Below, one piece after another: positions 52,378-61,214 of a stretch of DNA of 64,000 nt. The DNA comes from Petroclostridium xylanilyticum (GTDB taxonomy: Bacteria; Bacillota; Clostridia; SK-Y3). Location of the stretch: positions 62,001 through 126,000 of the forward strand of contig NZ_NPML01000019.1 of assembly GCF_002252565.1 (NCBI RefSeq), in the 5' to 3' direction. The stretch's first letter is position 1. Each line of letters begins with the position of its first letter. The translations under genes were made by a program, and so were the position numbers. The notes below the pieces were generated by a model. It worked only from the letters and a program-made list of their open reading frames with translations, was not told where the DNA came from and ran no database searches.

Positions 52378-53178
52378 TCACATATACCCATCTTTTCGAA
52401 GCTTTTGCATTGCGTGTGCATCTTCCTGGTCCTGTGCTCTTCCTGCACGCTCGCTCACCTTTGTGTGTTTTAATTCTTCTATAATTTCATCAATAGTGGT
52501 TGCCGTTGATTCTATCTGCCCTGTACAAGGTGCGCAGCCAAGACTCCTGTATCTTCTTCCATCTTTAGCAAAATAAAGGTCAACCAGCGGAATATTCTCT
52601 CTCTTTATATATGCCCAGATATCAATCTCGTTCCAATGTAAAATTGGATGCACACGGATGTGATTACCTTTTGGAAAATCTGTTTTAAACTGGTCCCATA
52701 ATTCGGGAGGCTGATTGGTGTAATCCCATTCCGAATCCCTATTTCTTTCACTAAATACCCTTTCCTTTGAACGGGAACCTTCCTCATCTCTTCTGATCCC
52801 TAAAATCAATCCTTCAAATTCATATTTTTTTACTACCTGCTGGAGGGCATCGGTTTTGAGTGCCTTGCAGCACACCAGCCTCCCCTGTTCCGGTCCCATT
52901 CCGGCTTTAAGCGCCTCTTCATTTTTGTGTACAATAAGGTCCAGATTATATTCTTTAGCAATTCTGTCTCTGTAGGCTATCATTTCGGGAATTTTGTAAG
53001 TAGTATCTACATGAATGAAGGGAAACGGACAATGCCCGAAAAATGCTTTTTTAGCCAGCCATAACAATACGGTTGAATCCTTTCCGATGGACCACAACAT
53101 GCCCAATTTGCCAAACTTTTTATATGCCTCTCTTAATATATAAATACTCTGTGCTTCTAACCGGTCTAAATGTTCCAT
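52378..53178 (-). CDS. cysD: Sulfate adenylyltransferase subunit 2 CysD
   Basis: 266 residues. The PP-loop is [20 protein letters not shown]. Other typical parts are [77 protein letters not shown] and [20 protein letters not shown]. It adenylylates sulfate to APS with the CysN GTPase encoded 15 bases downstream. Confidence 0.96.
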   Translation of the reverse strand: MEHLDRLEAQSIYILREAYKKFGKLGMLWSIGKDSTVLLWLAKKAFFGHCPFPFIHVDTTYKIPEMIAYRDRIAKEYNLDLIVHKNEEALKAGMGPEQGRLVCCKALKTDALQQVVKKYEFEGLILGIRRDEEGSRSKERVFSERNRDSEWDYTNQPPELWDQFKTDFPKGNHIRVHPILHWNEIDIWAYIKRENIPLVDLYFAKDGRRYRSLGCAPCTGQIESTATTIDEIIEELKHTKVSERAGRAQDQEDAHAMQKLRKDGYM

Positions 53179-53191
53179 AGGTTCTACCTCC

Positions 53192-53506
53192 TCAATACTT
53201 ATTGGATTCCTTTTGGTTAATGATTATCATTTGTTCTTCTCCACTGGCTTTAACAATAAACCAATGTAAAAAGTCCTTTTCTTTTTTTGTATATAAAAAT
53301 GCCCCTTTTCCGCCTATGTCCGCTCCAAGATAGTACTTTATGGCACCTGCCGGGCATTCTTTAAGGCAGGCTGTACACCCCCAGCATTCCTTTGGGTATT
53401 TTATAAAAGCCTTGTTCAAATTATCCCTGTACAAAAGATTTCCCGGACAGACGTTAAGGCATTTCCCGCAGGCCATGCATTTTTCTTTGTCTATTCTAAT
53501 GCTCAT
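53192..53506 (-). CDS. aprB: Adenylylsulfate reductase beta subunit (ferredoxin-like) AprB
   Basis: 104 residues from ATG at 53506, overlapping the aprA stop. Two [4Fe-4S] motifs: [16 protein letters not shown] and [17 protein letters not shown]. The C-terminal tail ([20 protein letters not shown]) is shorter than in dissimilatory AprB. It passes electrons to the FAD subunit for reduction of APS to sulfite. Gene order aprA-aprB-cysD-cysN makes the role clear. Confidence 0.9.
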   Translation of the reverse strand: MSIRIDKEKCMACGKCLNVCPGNLLYRDNLNKAFIKYPKECWGCTACLKECPAGAIKYYLGADIGGKGAFLYTKKEKDFLHWFIVKASGEEQMIIINQKESNKY

Positions 53507-55178
53507 AGATTTCATCTCTTCCTATCAAATCTCTGAATACAATTTCTAATTTTCCGTCCTCGTAACGTGAATTCACATATTTTCGCCAATGCTCATCATC
53601 TTTTTCGGGATAATCCGCATTTTCCTGATAACAGGGCCACCTTGTTTCCTTCCTTGCCTCCAGATGGCAAATAAGTACTTTGCAGATATCCAGGCGGTCT
53701 ATGATTTCATGAATAAATAAGAGCTGATGCAAATCTTTTGCTTTTAAGTTTTTGCTTATTTCTATCAGTTCTTCAATACGCTGTCCGGCTATTTTTAATT
53801 TATTGGCATTTACGACGTAACCTGCAGAAATCCCTCCGGCGTATTCATCCATTACCTTTTGCATAGCTTCTTCAACCTCTTCTATGCTGTACAAGCTTTC
53901 TCCTTCTTCCAGGAACCGGTTTACGCTTTGAAGTTTTTCCTCTATTTTTGAAGTATCAAGTCTTTCTATACTTTTGCCGGTTATATATTCAAGGGCTGAC
54001 ATAGCAGCAATTTCACCTTCTGCAAAACACCCGGTAACATATTTTTTAGGACTTCCTCCGGCTACATCCCCTGCAGCATACAGTCCCTCAAGGGTGGTGG
54101 CCCTTCTGGTGTCCACCCAATACCCGCTTGCAGTATGTCCTCCTACAATATAAGGCTCTGTCCCCTCTATCTCCACGTCCTCATCCCTGGGACCCCTGCC
54201 GGCTTCTACCCATTTTAGCGTTTGGGCAGGTGCCATGTTGAGATATGCCTTGTATAATTCTTCCTGCTGCTCTCTTGTAATTCCCCGGGTCTGTAAATAG
54301 CAAGGGCCTTTACCGCTCTTATTTTCTGATACAGTGGCATACAGACGCATTGAGGTGGAAGGGTTACCATATTTCTTCACATAGTCTTCTCCCCGGCTGT
54401 TTATCTGCTTTGCCCTGATTCCCTGAGCAATGGTCCCGGTGGGTGCGATTGTATCTTTGCACCTTAAAGCAATAAACCGCATCTCAAAGGTTGTCATTTC
54501 TGCACCGGCCCTGATTCCCATTGCATATCCCGCTCCTGTATTAAAAGGACTATACCACATCTTATGTCTTGAAAATCCGGGATTATTAGGTTTGTATAGT
54601 CCCGACGCTCCCCCGGTGGTACAAATCACTGCTTTGGCATAAATCACATAGAAGATGTTTTCCTCAAGAGAGAATCCGTAAGCCCCTATGACTCTCTTAC
54701 CCTTTACGATATAGTCAATTATGTTTACTCTGTTTAAAACCTGTATATTTTCCTTTTGCCGTACCGCTTCTGCAAGAATAGGTTTAATGTTTTCACCGTT
54801 AATCTTAATGCTTCTTTTGCCTCTGGAGACGTAGTTGCCTGCTTCATCTTTCAATATGGTAAGGCCCAGACTTTCAATTTTTTCAGTCACTTTGTTAAGT
54901 CTTTTTGCAATGGTATATACTAAATCTTCCCTGACCACTCCTTCGGAATCCTTTCTTACATAGTCCACATAGGATTCGGGCGTTTCTCCTTCGGTAATAT
55001 AAGCATTAAGTGCATTTACTCCTGCTGCAAGACAGCCGCTTCGCTTAATATTGGCCTTATCTGCTATAATCACCTTTGCCTTTGACTGTTCTGCAATGGT
55101 GATGGCACTATAGCAGCCTGCCGCTCCTCCACCGATAATCAGAATATCACTTTCAAGGGTTTTCAATTCTAAAGTCAT
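53496..55178 (-). CDS. aprA: Adenylylsulfate reductase alpha subunit AprA
   Basis: 560 residues; GGGGGAT precedes the ATG. FAD-binding start DILIIGGGAAGCYSAITIAE, then NIKRSGCLAAGVNALNAYIT, AVICTTGGASGLYKPNNPGF, and a conserved EMRFIALRCKDTIAPTGTIA. Near the end TLEGLYAAGDVAGGSPKKYV, TGCFAEGEIAAMSALEYITG matches the fumarate reductase-type fold. It reduces APS to sulfite and AMP. Dissimilatory sulfate reducers use AprAB for respiration; here, without dsrAB or qmo genes, an assimilatory role is more likely. Confidence 0.92.
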   Translation of the reverse strand: MTLELKTLESDILIIGGGAAGCYSAITIAEQSKAKVIIADKANIKRSGCLAAGVNALNAYITEGETPESYVDYVRKDSEGVVREDLVYTIAKRLNKVTEKIESLGLTILKDEAGNYVSRGKRSIKINGENIKPILAEAVRQKENIQVLNRVNIIDYIVKGKRVIGAYGFSLEENIFYVIYAKAVICTTGGASGLYKPNNPGFSRHKMWYSPFNTGAGYAMGIRAGAEMTTFEMRFIALRCKDTIAPTGTIAQGIRAKQINSRGEDYVKKYGNPSTSMRLYATVSENKSGKGPCYLQTRGITREQQEELYKAYLNMAPAQTLKWVEAGRGPRDEDVEIEGTEPYIVGGHTASGYWVDTRRATTLEGLYAAGDVAGGSPKKYVTGCFAEGEIAAMSALEYITGKSIERLDTSKIEEKLQSVNRFLEEGESLYSIEEVEEAMQKVMDEYAGGISAGYVVNANKLKIAGQRIEELIEISKNLKAKDLHQLLFIHEIIDRLDICKVLICHLEARKETRWPCYQENADYPEKDDEHWRKYVNSRYEDGKLEIVFRDLIGRDEIYEH

Positions 55179-55193
55179 ATAATCCCCCTCGTA

Positions 55194-55790
55194 TTAAGAT
55201 TCAATCCCTAAATACCTTATAATTCTATCTACACATTCTTCAATGGTCTGTTTATCTGTACTAATCGTAATTTCAGGGTTTTCAGGTTTTTCATAGGGTG
55301 AACTGATACCGGTAAATTCCTTTATTTCTCCTCTTCTTGCTTTTCTATATAAGTTTTTTGGGTCCCGGGATTCACATACTTCCAGAGAGCAGTCTACAAA
55401 AATCTCTATAAAATTTTCTTTGAGAAGCTCTCTGACCTTTTGGCGGTCTTCTTTTAAAGGAGAAATAAAAGTAGCAAGGGTGATGATTCCGGCATCCACA
55501 AAAAGTTTGCCTACTTCTCCTATTCTTCTTATATTTTCCTTCCGGTCCTCCACACTAAACCCTAAGTCTCTGTTTAACCCGTGTCTTATATTGTCTCCAT
55601 CCAGCAGGTAGGTCAGCTTTCCCATTTCAAAAAGCCTTTTTTCCAGCGCATTGGCTATTGTGGATTTCCCTGCTCCCGATAAACCTGTAAACCAGAGCAG
55701 CAATCCCTTTTGCTTTAATAGCCTTTCCCTGTCTTCTTTTGTAACACTTGCATGATGCCACATTACATTACTTGACCGTTGATTTTCCAT
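55194..55790 (-). CDS. cysC: Adenylylsulfate kinase CysC
   Basis: 198 residues: [20 protein letters not shown] (Walker A), [54 protein letters not shown] and [20 protein letters not shown]. Complete APS kinase that makes PAPS. Its presence is not needed for the AprAB route, so PAPS may serve sulfotransferases or balance APS levels. It lies between the sulfite reductase and aprA. Confidence 0.95.
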   Translation of the reverse strand: MENQRSSNVMWHHASVTKEDRERLLKQKGLLLWFTGLSGAGKSTIANALEKRLFEMGKLTYLLDGDNIRHGLNRDLGFSVEDRKENIRRIGEVGKLFVDAGIITLATFISPLKEDRQKVRELLKENFIEIFVDCSLEVCESRDPKNLYRKARRGEIKEFTGISSPYEKPENPEITISTDKQTIEECVDRIIRYLGIES

Positions 55791-55826
55791 GGCTCCCCCT
55801 TCTTTTCACAATTGCCTTCTGCCTGC

Positions 55827-58127
55827 TTATACTTTTTTCTTTACAGTTAAAAGGTTGTATCCATCATAACCTGCATCAATGGATACTATTTCATGCCCTT
55901 CTGCTTCAACACTTTTAGGGACATTTTGTATAGGTTCTCCGTCGTCTAAATAAAAACCAATGGTTTCTCCCGGGGCGATTTTGGATAGTTCAATTTTTAC
56001 TTTTACAAAGTTGATTGGACATTTTACTCCTCTAAAATCTACAACTTTTCCTTTTAAATTTTCTTTTTCTTTATGTGAATCGGATATATTTTGCTCTTGT
56101 ACATCTTCTTTAGGTAGTGTAATTTCCAGTTGTGAATTTAAAGAAGAATATAATGCCTTTACTCTTGAAACCAGATATTCAACTTCGCTGTAGTATTCTG
56201 AAAGACTTTCCAAATCTCCCAATTTAAAATCTATAAAATTATCTATTAATTTCTGTATACTTCTTTTCACATAGCCTGTTTCTATAAAGTGCTTGTTAAA
56301 TTCTTCAAATATCTCTCTTTCTTTATTGGTATCAATTCCTTTCAGGATCAAAAGTGCCCTTGCAGCAGAAAGTCCCGCCTGATATAACTTTAATGACTGT
56401 GCATCAGCTTTAAATTCTTCTATATACCTATCTGCATTGGATAAGTCAAGCTGGATGACATCCAACACCCCTGCACTGCATTCCCCCGGCCCTCTTCCTT
56501 TTAGAGAAAATTCCTCCTCAGCTCCAAAATCAAAATATAAGTCAGAATTTTTTTCTATTGATTCAACATCACCATATTCTTTTATGAGCTGCGCTATCGT
56601 TTCTTTTTCTTTTTCTAAAAATTCTTCGAAAGAAGAATTTCCGGATTTTTGTTTTAAATTTGCCAGGGTATAAAGAAACTCAGGAATTCTTTTAGCCGGA
56701 AGATCTCCCTGGGGAGTTCCAAGCACTGCTTTATCTGCTCCTACATTTCCTCCAAAATAAACTGTATACATGGGAATCAGGCCATGTTCTGTCCTTTGCG
56801 CCTTTCCGGAAAAACCAATTCTTCCTTTTTGATGTTGCCCGCAGGAATTTGGACATCCTGAAATAAAGATTTTGGGAAGAGCCTCTTTTACTTCATCCTC
56901 TGCATTTTTAAACCGCTCTTTTATTGCAGATAAAAGATTTTGCGATAAGCATAAACCTAACTGGCATGTGGCAGCTCCTGCACAGGCTACGGAATTGTCA
57001 ATATCAAAAGGAGAAATGAATTCCGAAATGATATCAAGCAATCTGTCTGCATCTTCTCCATTTAAATCCCTTACGAAGAATCCCTGGGTACTGGTTAACC
57101 GGATGGAAATCGCATATCCTAAATTATTTAGAAACGAAAGAATTTTGTTTAAATTATTTGTACTTAAGTTTCCATTTTCAGGATGAATATATACCGAATA
57201 AAGCCCTTTTTCTTTTTGCTCAAATAGAAGATTGCTTCTGGACTGTGCCGTCTTCCCAACTGTTTTTTGCGTATTTTCCTCCGGTACTTCAAGCTCTAAT
57301 TTTCTTTCGCTTTTTACTTTTTCCACCTGTTGCCTGTACATTTTTCTGAATTCTTCTTCGCCTATCCTATGCACAATGTGCCGTATTCTCGCTTTATGTT
57401 TGTTGCTCCGGTCCCCTTCCTTTTCAAATAACTCTTTCATTGCCTGCACATGATAAAGTACTTCCTCCGCCGGAATTGTCTCTTCCAATTTTAAAGACAC
57501 CCTGGAGTTTCCACCCAGGCCTCCGCCGCCATAAACTTCAAAAGCCTTTTTTCCTGCCTGTATTTTAGCGATAAACCCTAAATCAGCAATGGTTGCATTG
57601 GCTGTGTCTTCCCGACTATTGGAATAGGCAATTTTAAATTTTCTGGGAAGATTATAAACCGTTGGATCCTGCAAAAGATAATTAGTAGTCTCAACTGCAT
57701 AAGGTGTAACATCAAATACCTCGTCCACAGCTACCCCGGAAAGAGGAGAGCAAGCTACATTTCTAGGGGTGTTTCCTCCTGTCCCTCTTGTAACCATGCC
57801 TACTTCCAAAAGTTCTTCCATAATATTTACCGTATCTTCAATGGTTACCCCGTGAAGCTGGACATCCTGCCTTGTGGTGAAATGAACTTTTCCATGGGCG
57901 TACCGGTCTGCCACTTCACTGATTTTTTGAAGCTGCTGTAGGCTGATAACTCCGCCTGCCACCCTCACCCGGGTCATGTAGGTTTCTTTTTTCCTTTGTT
58001 CATATACTCCCATGGGGACTCTAAAGGTTTTAAACCGGATTGCCTCTATGCTTCCCTTTTTATACCCATTGACCCTATTCTTATATTCTTTTATATCCTG
58101 CCTTATCTGTTCCGGTATCCTTAACAC
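55827..58127 (-). CDS. Sulfite reductase fused to a helical HEPN-like region and a TusA domain
   Basis: 766 residues. Residues 30-270 and 305-490 are the two nitrite/sulfite reductase halves. Siroheme and [4Fe-4S] ligands are Cys382, Cys388 (CAGAATC) and Cys425, Cys429 (CPNSC). Substrate-side basic residues appear in HFTTRQDVQLHG and VTRGTGGNTPRNVACSP. Residues 545-665 are a helical HEPN-like region (YQAGLSAARALLILKGIDTN). Residues 692-766 are a TusA/SirA-like domain (GKVVDFRGVKCPINFVKVKI) whose sulfur-carrying Cys is Cys703. The likely job is six-electron reduction of sulfite with sulfide handed directly to a persulfide carrier. It is neighbour to the ThiS/JAMM genes. Confidence 0.9.
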   Translation of the reverse strand: MLRIPEQIRQDIKEYKNRVNGYKKGSIEAIRFKTFRVPMGVYEQRKKETYMTRVRVAGGVISLQQLQKISEVADRYAHGKVHFTTRQDVQLHGVTIEDTVNIMEELLEVGMVTRGTGGNTPRNVACSPLSGVAVDEVFDVTPYAVETTNYLLQDPTVYNLPRKFKIAYSNSREDTANATIADLGFIAKIQAGKKAFEVYGGGGLGGNSRVSLKLEETIPAEEVLYHVQAMKELFEKEGDRSNKHKARIRHIVHRIGEEEFRKMYRQQVEKVKSERKLELEVPEENTQKTVGKTAQSRSNLLFEQKEKGLYSVYIHPENGNLSTNNLNKILSFLNNLGYAISIRLTSTQGFFVRDLNGEDADRLLDIISEFISPFDIDNSVACAGAATCQLGLCLSQNLLSAIKERFKNAEDEVKEALPKIFISGCPNSCGQHQKGRIGFSGKAQRTEHGLIPMYTVYFGGNVGADKAVLGTPQGDLPAKRIPEFLYTLANLKQKSGNSSFEEFLEKEKETIAQLIKEYGDVESIEKNSDLYFDFGAEEEFSLKGRGPGECSAGVLDVIQLDLSNADRYIEEFKADAQSLKLYQAGLSAARALLILKGIDTNKEREIFEEFNKHFIETGYVKRSIQKLIDNFIDFKLGDLESLSEYYSEVEYLVSRVKALYSSLNSQLEITLPKEDVQEQNISDSHKEKENLKGKVVDFRGVKCPINFVKVKIELSKIAPGETIGFYLDDGEPIQNVPKSVEAEGHEIVSIDAGYDGYNLLTVKKKV

Positions 58128-58142
58128 AATACCCCTCCCCTA

Positions 58143-58556
58143 TTACACAATTTCCACTTCGAGTTTTTCTACATTTTTGTTTTTATCAATTTTGAATATA
58201 TTAAAAACTGGTTCTTCTTTTTCTAAGGACAATATTCCGTAAACCGCCTCAGCATCAAAGGCTAATCTCTTATCTTCTTCCGAAGGCCTTGAAGGAGTAT
58301 AAGGATGAGAATGATAATTTCCCAGAAGTTCCAGACCTTCTTTTCTCATTTGTTTTACTACTGCAAACTGTTCTTTTGGGTCCATAGAAAAATGCTCGCT
58401 GCTTTGATCTACATTTTTCACTGCATAAATCTCCCGGATTAAAATTAAGCCCTCTTTCTTTTTGCCTCCCAGCAGTCCGCAGCACTCATAAGGAAATTCT
58501 TTTTTTGCATGAGAGATAATCTTTTCATAATTTTCCTTTGATAAAACAACAACCAT
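58143..58556 (-). CDS. JAMM/M67 metalloprotease for a sulfur carrier protein (Mec-like)
   Basis: 137 residues. The JAMM zinc motif is intact: Glu24 (FPYECCGLLGG), His82 and His84 (NYHSHPYTPS), Ser92 and Asp95 (RPSEED). Bacterial M67 enzymes cut after the Gly-Gly of ThiS-like carriers, either to unmask the end (QbsD, HcyD) or to free cysteine from the CysO adduct (Mec+). The two functions can be combined. It starts 4 bases after the activating enzyme gene. Confidence 0.93.
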   Translation of the reverse strand: MVVVLSKENYEKIISHAKKEFPYECCGLLGGKKKEGLILIREIYAVKNVDQSSEHFSMDPKEQFAVVKQMRKEGLELLGNYHSHPYTPSRPSEEDKRLAFDAEAVYGILSLEKEEPVFNIFKIDKNKNVEKLEVEIV

Positions 58557-58560
58557 TCAA

Positions 58561-59391
58561 TCACCCCTTTAAGGTGCCACTTTTCAGATCACAAACCGGC
58601 CTGCTGTAATCAATTAAATTTTTAATGATTGGTTCCTTTCCGCAAACCCCGCAATCCGGATTATGTCTTACTTTTATTTTTCTAAATTCCATTCGCAGTG
58701 CATCATAGGTCAGAAGATACCCTGAGAGGGATTCTCCCAGTCCCAGTATATACTTAATGGCTTCCGTCGCCTGCAATGTTCCGACTACCCCTCCCATAAC
58801 ACCTAATACCCCCGCTTCGCGGCAGGTAGGCACCAGCCCTTCTGGTGGCGGCTCTTTAAAGATACACCGGTAACACGGGGCATTTTCTCCTGGAACGTAG
58901 GTGGTCAGCTGCCCATGAAAACGGATAATTCCTGCGTGGGAAAAGGGTTTTTGTGCAAGAACACAGGCATCATTGATTAAGAATTTAGCCGCAAAATTGT
59001 CGGTCCCATCAATAATAAAGTCATAATCCTGGTCTTTTATAATATCTAAAATATTTGAAGAATCTACAAAGGTGTTGTAGGTAATAACATTGACATCGGG
59101 ATTCATTTCATTGATGGTTTCTTTTCCTGACTGTACTTTTAATTTTCCGATATCTTTTGTTTGATGAATAATTTGCCTCTGTAAATTGGATAAATCCACT
59201 ACGTCCCCATCCACCAGACCAATGGTTCCTATCCCTGCTGCTGCCAAAAACATCGCTGCCGGCGCTCCCAAGCCACCAGTCCCAATAACAAGGACTTTAG
59301 ATTGCAGTAATTTCTCCTGTCCTTCTACGCCAACTTCCTGTAAGATAATGTGGCGTGAATATCTTTCAATTTGTTGTTCATTAAAATCCAA
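58561..59391 (-). CDS. ThiF/MoeB-like sulfur carrier activating enzyme
   Basis: 276 residues from a TTG at 59391 that has GGGGGGTGG five bases upstream and gives the family start DFNEQQIERYSRHIILQEVG. ATP-binding loop VLVIGTGGLGAPAAMFLAAA, then DGDVVDLSNLQRQIIHQTKD; zinc Cys CYRC and CGVC; catalytic Cys loop LVPTCREAGVLGVMGG. It adenylylates the C-terminal Gly of the carrier for thiocarboxylation. It overlaps the carrier gene by 11 bases. No rhodanese domain is attached, so sulfur must come from another donor such as the TusA domain. Confidence 0.92.
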   Translation of the reverse strand: MDFNEQQIERYSRHIILQEVGVEGQEKLLQSKVLVIGTGGLGAPAAMFLAAAGIGTIGLVDGDVVDLSNLQRQIIHQTKDIGKLKVQSGKETINEMNPDVNVITYNTFVDSSNILDIIKDQDYDFIIDGTDNFAAKFLINDACVLAQKPFSHAGIIRFHGQLTTYVPGENAPCYRCIFKEPPPEGLVPTCREAGVLGVMGGVVGTLQATEAIKYILGLGESLSGYLLTYDALRMEFRKIKVRHNPDCGVCGKEPIIKNLIDYSRPVCDLKSGTLKG

Positions 59392-59596
59392 TGCTTCCAC
59401 CCCCCATGAAATAAAGCATCTCCAGTTCATCATTTTCCTTGATAATGGTTTTTTCATATTCTTCTTTAGAAAGGATTTGTTCGTTTAACTGTACTGTTAC
59501 CATATCCGGCATTTCAATTTTCTGGATTACTAAAAATTCTGCTATGTTCACCCCTTCTTGCACTTCTATCCAATTACCGTTTAATTTTACCTTCAT
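59381..59596 (-). CDS. ThiS-like sulfur carrier protein with masked Gly-Gly end
   Basis: 71 residues, a beta-grasp ubiquitin-like protein: MKVKLNGNWIEVQEGVNIAE, VTVQLNEQILSKEEYEKTII, KENDELEMLYFMGGG. The usual ThiS/MoaD/CysO ends at Gly-Gly. Here Gly65-Gly66-Gly67 is followed by Ser-Ile-Gly-Phe. That tail should block adenylylation until removed by the JAMM protease encoded nearby, as known for QbsE (GGCF) and HcyS. ATG with GGAGGATGGG upstream. It is not a thiamine gene by context: no other thi genes are here. Confidence 0.92.
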   Translation of the reverse strand: MKVKLNGNWIEVQEGVNIAEFLVIQKIEMPDMVTVQLNEQILSKEEYEKTIIKENDELEMLYFMGGGSIGF

Positions 59597-59630
59597 TGTC
59601 CCATCCTCCTATTTTTGTATTTTCTTATTT

Positions 59631-60425
59631 TCATATTCTATCCAATCCCCATCTGTATCTTATGTTAGATTCAATTCTGCCAAAGAAAAGTTTATCTACT
59701 ATTAATCCAAGTATTATAATTACAATCATGACAGCCATAACCTGGCTTATGTCTGCAAGTTCTCTTCCCATCATCAGCACCTGTCCTAATCCTATTGAGG
59801 CTGACATCATCTCGCCTGCCATTAATGCCCTCCAGGCAAATGACCATCCCTGTTTCATTCCTGAAATAATACTCGGTAGTGCAGCAGGAATAATAATGTT
59901 CCAATATGTTTTTATTCCCCTTGCTCCCATCGTTTTAGCAGCCCTGATATATAGCGGATTTACATTTTTAATTCCAGACTCAATGGCTATCGTAATGGCA
60001 AAAGTTGAGCCGATGGCTATCACAAATATAATTGCACTTTCATTAAGTCCATACCAGAGAATGGCAAAGGGTAACCAGCAAATGTTGGGAAGTGTTTGAA
60101 GTCCTACAATTAATGAGCTAAGATTTTCATCTATATATTTAAATCTTACAATCATAAGCCCCAGTATTACTCCTATTACCAATGAAATGAGATACCCAGC
60201 TGCAATTCTCTTTAAACTTGCCAGGATAGCGATTCCAAGCGTATTATCCATTATTAATCCGGCTAAGGTTTTCAATACGTCAATTGGAGAAGGAAAGATA
60301 TACGGCTTCCAAATACCTAAAAACTCTACACCCACTCTATAAACCAATTCCCATATAATTATCAGTATTAGATAGAACAGTGTCCTTTTGAATATTCCAA
60401 TCGCTATCGTACTCGGATTTTGCAA
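59631..60425 (-). CDS. ssuC: ABC transporter permease, SsuC-like
   Basis: 264 residues; TTG start with GGAGGTGG before it. Six membrane segments are visible (LFYLILIIIWELVYRV, YLISLVIGVILGLMIV, AIIFVIAIGSTFAITIAI and others). The EAA loop is AAKTMGARGIKTYWNIIIPA ALPSIISGMKQG. The gene overlaps the ATPase gene by 89 bases. Nitrate/sulfonate/taurine family. The substrate here is probably sulfate or a sulfonate. Confidence 0.9.
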   Translation of the reverse strand: MQNPSTIAIGIFKRTLFYLILIIIWELVYRVGVEFLGIWKPYIFPSPIDVLKTLAGLIMDNTLGIAILASLKRIAAGYLISLVIGVILGLMIVRFKYIDENLSSLIVGLQTLPNICWLPFAILWYGLNESAIIFVIAIGSTFAITIAIESGIKNVNPLYIRAAKTMGARGIKTYWNIIIPAALPSIISGMKQGWSFAWRALMAGEMMSASIGLGQVLMMGRELADISQVMAVMIVIIILGLIVDKLFFGRIESNIRYRWGLDRI

Positions 60426-61176
60426 CCTTTTCCACCTCCTCCTTCAATGCTCCCATGATATCGGCAACCATGTATGTCAAATCCAGACTTTCTAATTGTC
60501 TTGGCCGGGCAAGCTGTATATTAAATTCTTTTTTTACTCTCCCCGGGTTAGCAGCCATCACTATCACCCTGTCGGCCAACAGTACAGCTTCTTCTACATC
60601 ATGGGTGACAAATATGATTGTTTTCTTGGTCTCCCACCAAATTCGCTGCAGTTCCAACCGTAAGATGCTCTTTGTCTGGCTGTCCAATGCGGCAAAAGGC
60701 TCATCCATAAGCAAGACTTCCGAATCAAGGGTTAAAGCCCTGGCAAGTGCCACCCTTTGCCTCATACCACCCGACAATTCATGGATAAAGGAGTTTTGAA
60801 ACTTTGTTAGATGAACTAATTTAAGGTATTTTAGCGCTTTTTCCCTTCGCTGATTTTTTGGTATTCCGGCCATCTTCATTCCAAACTCTACATTTTCTAT
60901 GACGCTAAGCCACGGAAATAATGCTGATTCTTGGAACATTACTGCCCTATCGGGACCGGCTTCCTTTACCTCTTTACCATTTAATATGACAGTACCTTCC
61001 GATGCTTTTTCCAGTCCAGCTATAATATTTAATAGTGTTGACTTACCACATCCTGAAGGGCCCACAAGACATACAAATTCTCCTTGTTTAAATTCAAGGG
61101 TTACTTTATCCAGGGTATAGGTTTTCTTATGTCTGGTTATAAACTGTTTGCTCACACCATTAACAATTAAACTCAA
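60337..61176 (-). CDS. ssuB: ABC transporter ATPase, SsuB-like
   Basis: 279 residues from TTG at 61176, with GAGGTG six bases before it; a GTG three codons upstream is an alternative. Walker A VGPSGCGKSTLLNIIAGLEK, signature LSGGMRQRVALARAL, Walker B VLLMDEPFAALDSQ, H-loop IFVTHDVEEAVLLADRVIVM. The C-terminal tail is extended and overlaps the permease gene. Confidence 0.94.
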   Translation of the reverse strand: MSLIVNGVSKQFITRHKKTYTLDKVTLEFKQGEFVCLVGPSGCGKSTLLNIIAGLEKASEGTVILNGKEVKEAGPDRAVMFQESALFPWLSVIENVEFGMKMAGIPKNQRREKALKYLKLVHLTKFQNSFIHELSGGMRQRVALARALTLDSEVLLMDEPFAALDSQTKSILRLELQRIWWETKKTIIFVTHDVEEAVLLADRVIVMAANPGRVKKEFNIQLARPRQLESLDLTYMVADIMGALKEEVEKVAKSEYDSDWNIQKDTVLSNTDNYMGIGL

Positions 61177-61214
61177 AATCAACACCTCACAGAATCACCG
61201 TCTTTATCCATCTA

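Noticed and set aside
59381-59596. Assignment of the sulfur carrier to thiamine synthesis
   Set aside because: No thiG, thiH or other thiamine gene is nearby, and the masked Gly-Gly end with a JAMM protease fits cysteine or homocysteine type systems.
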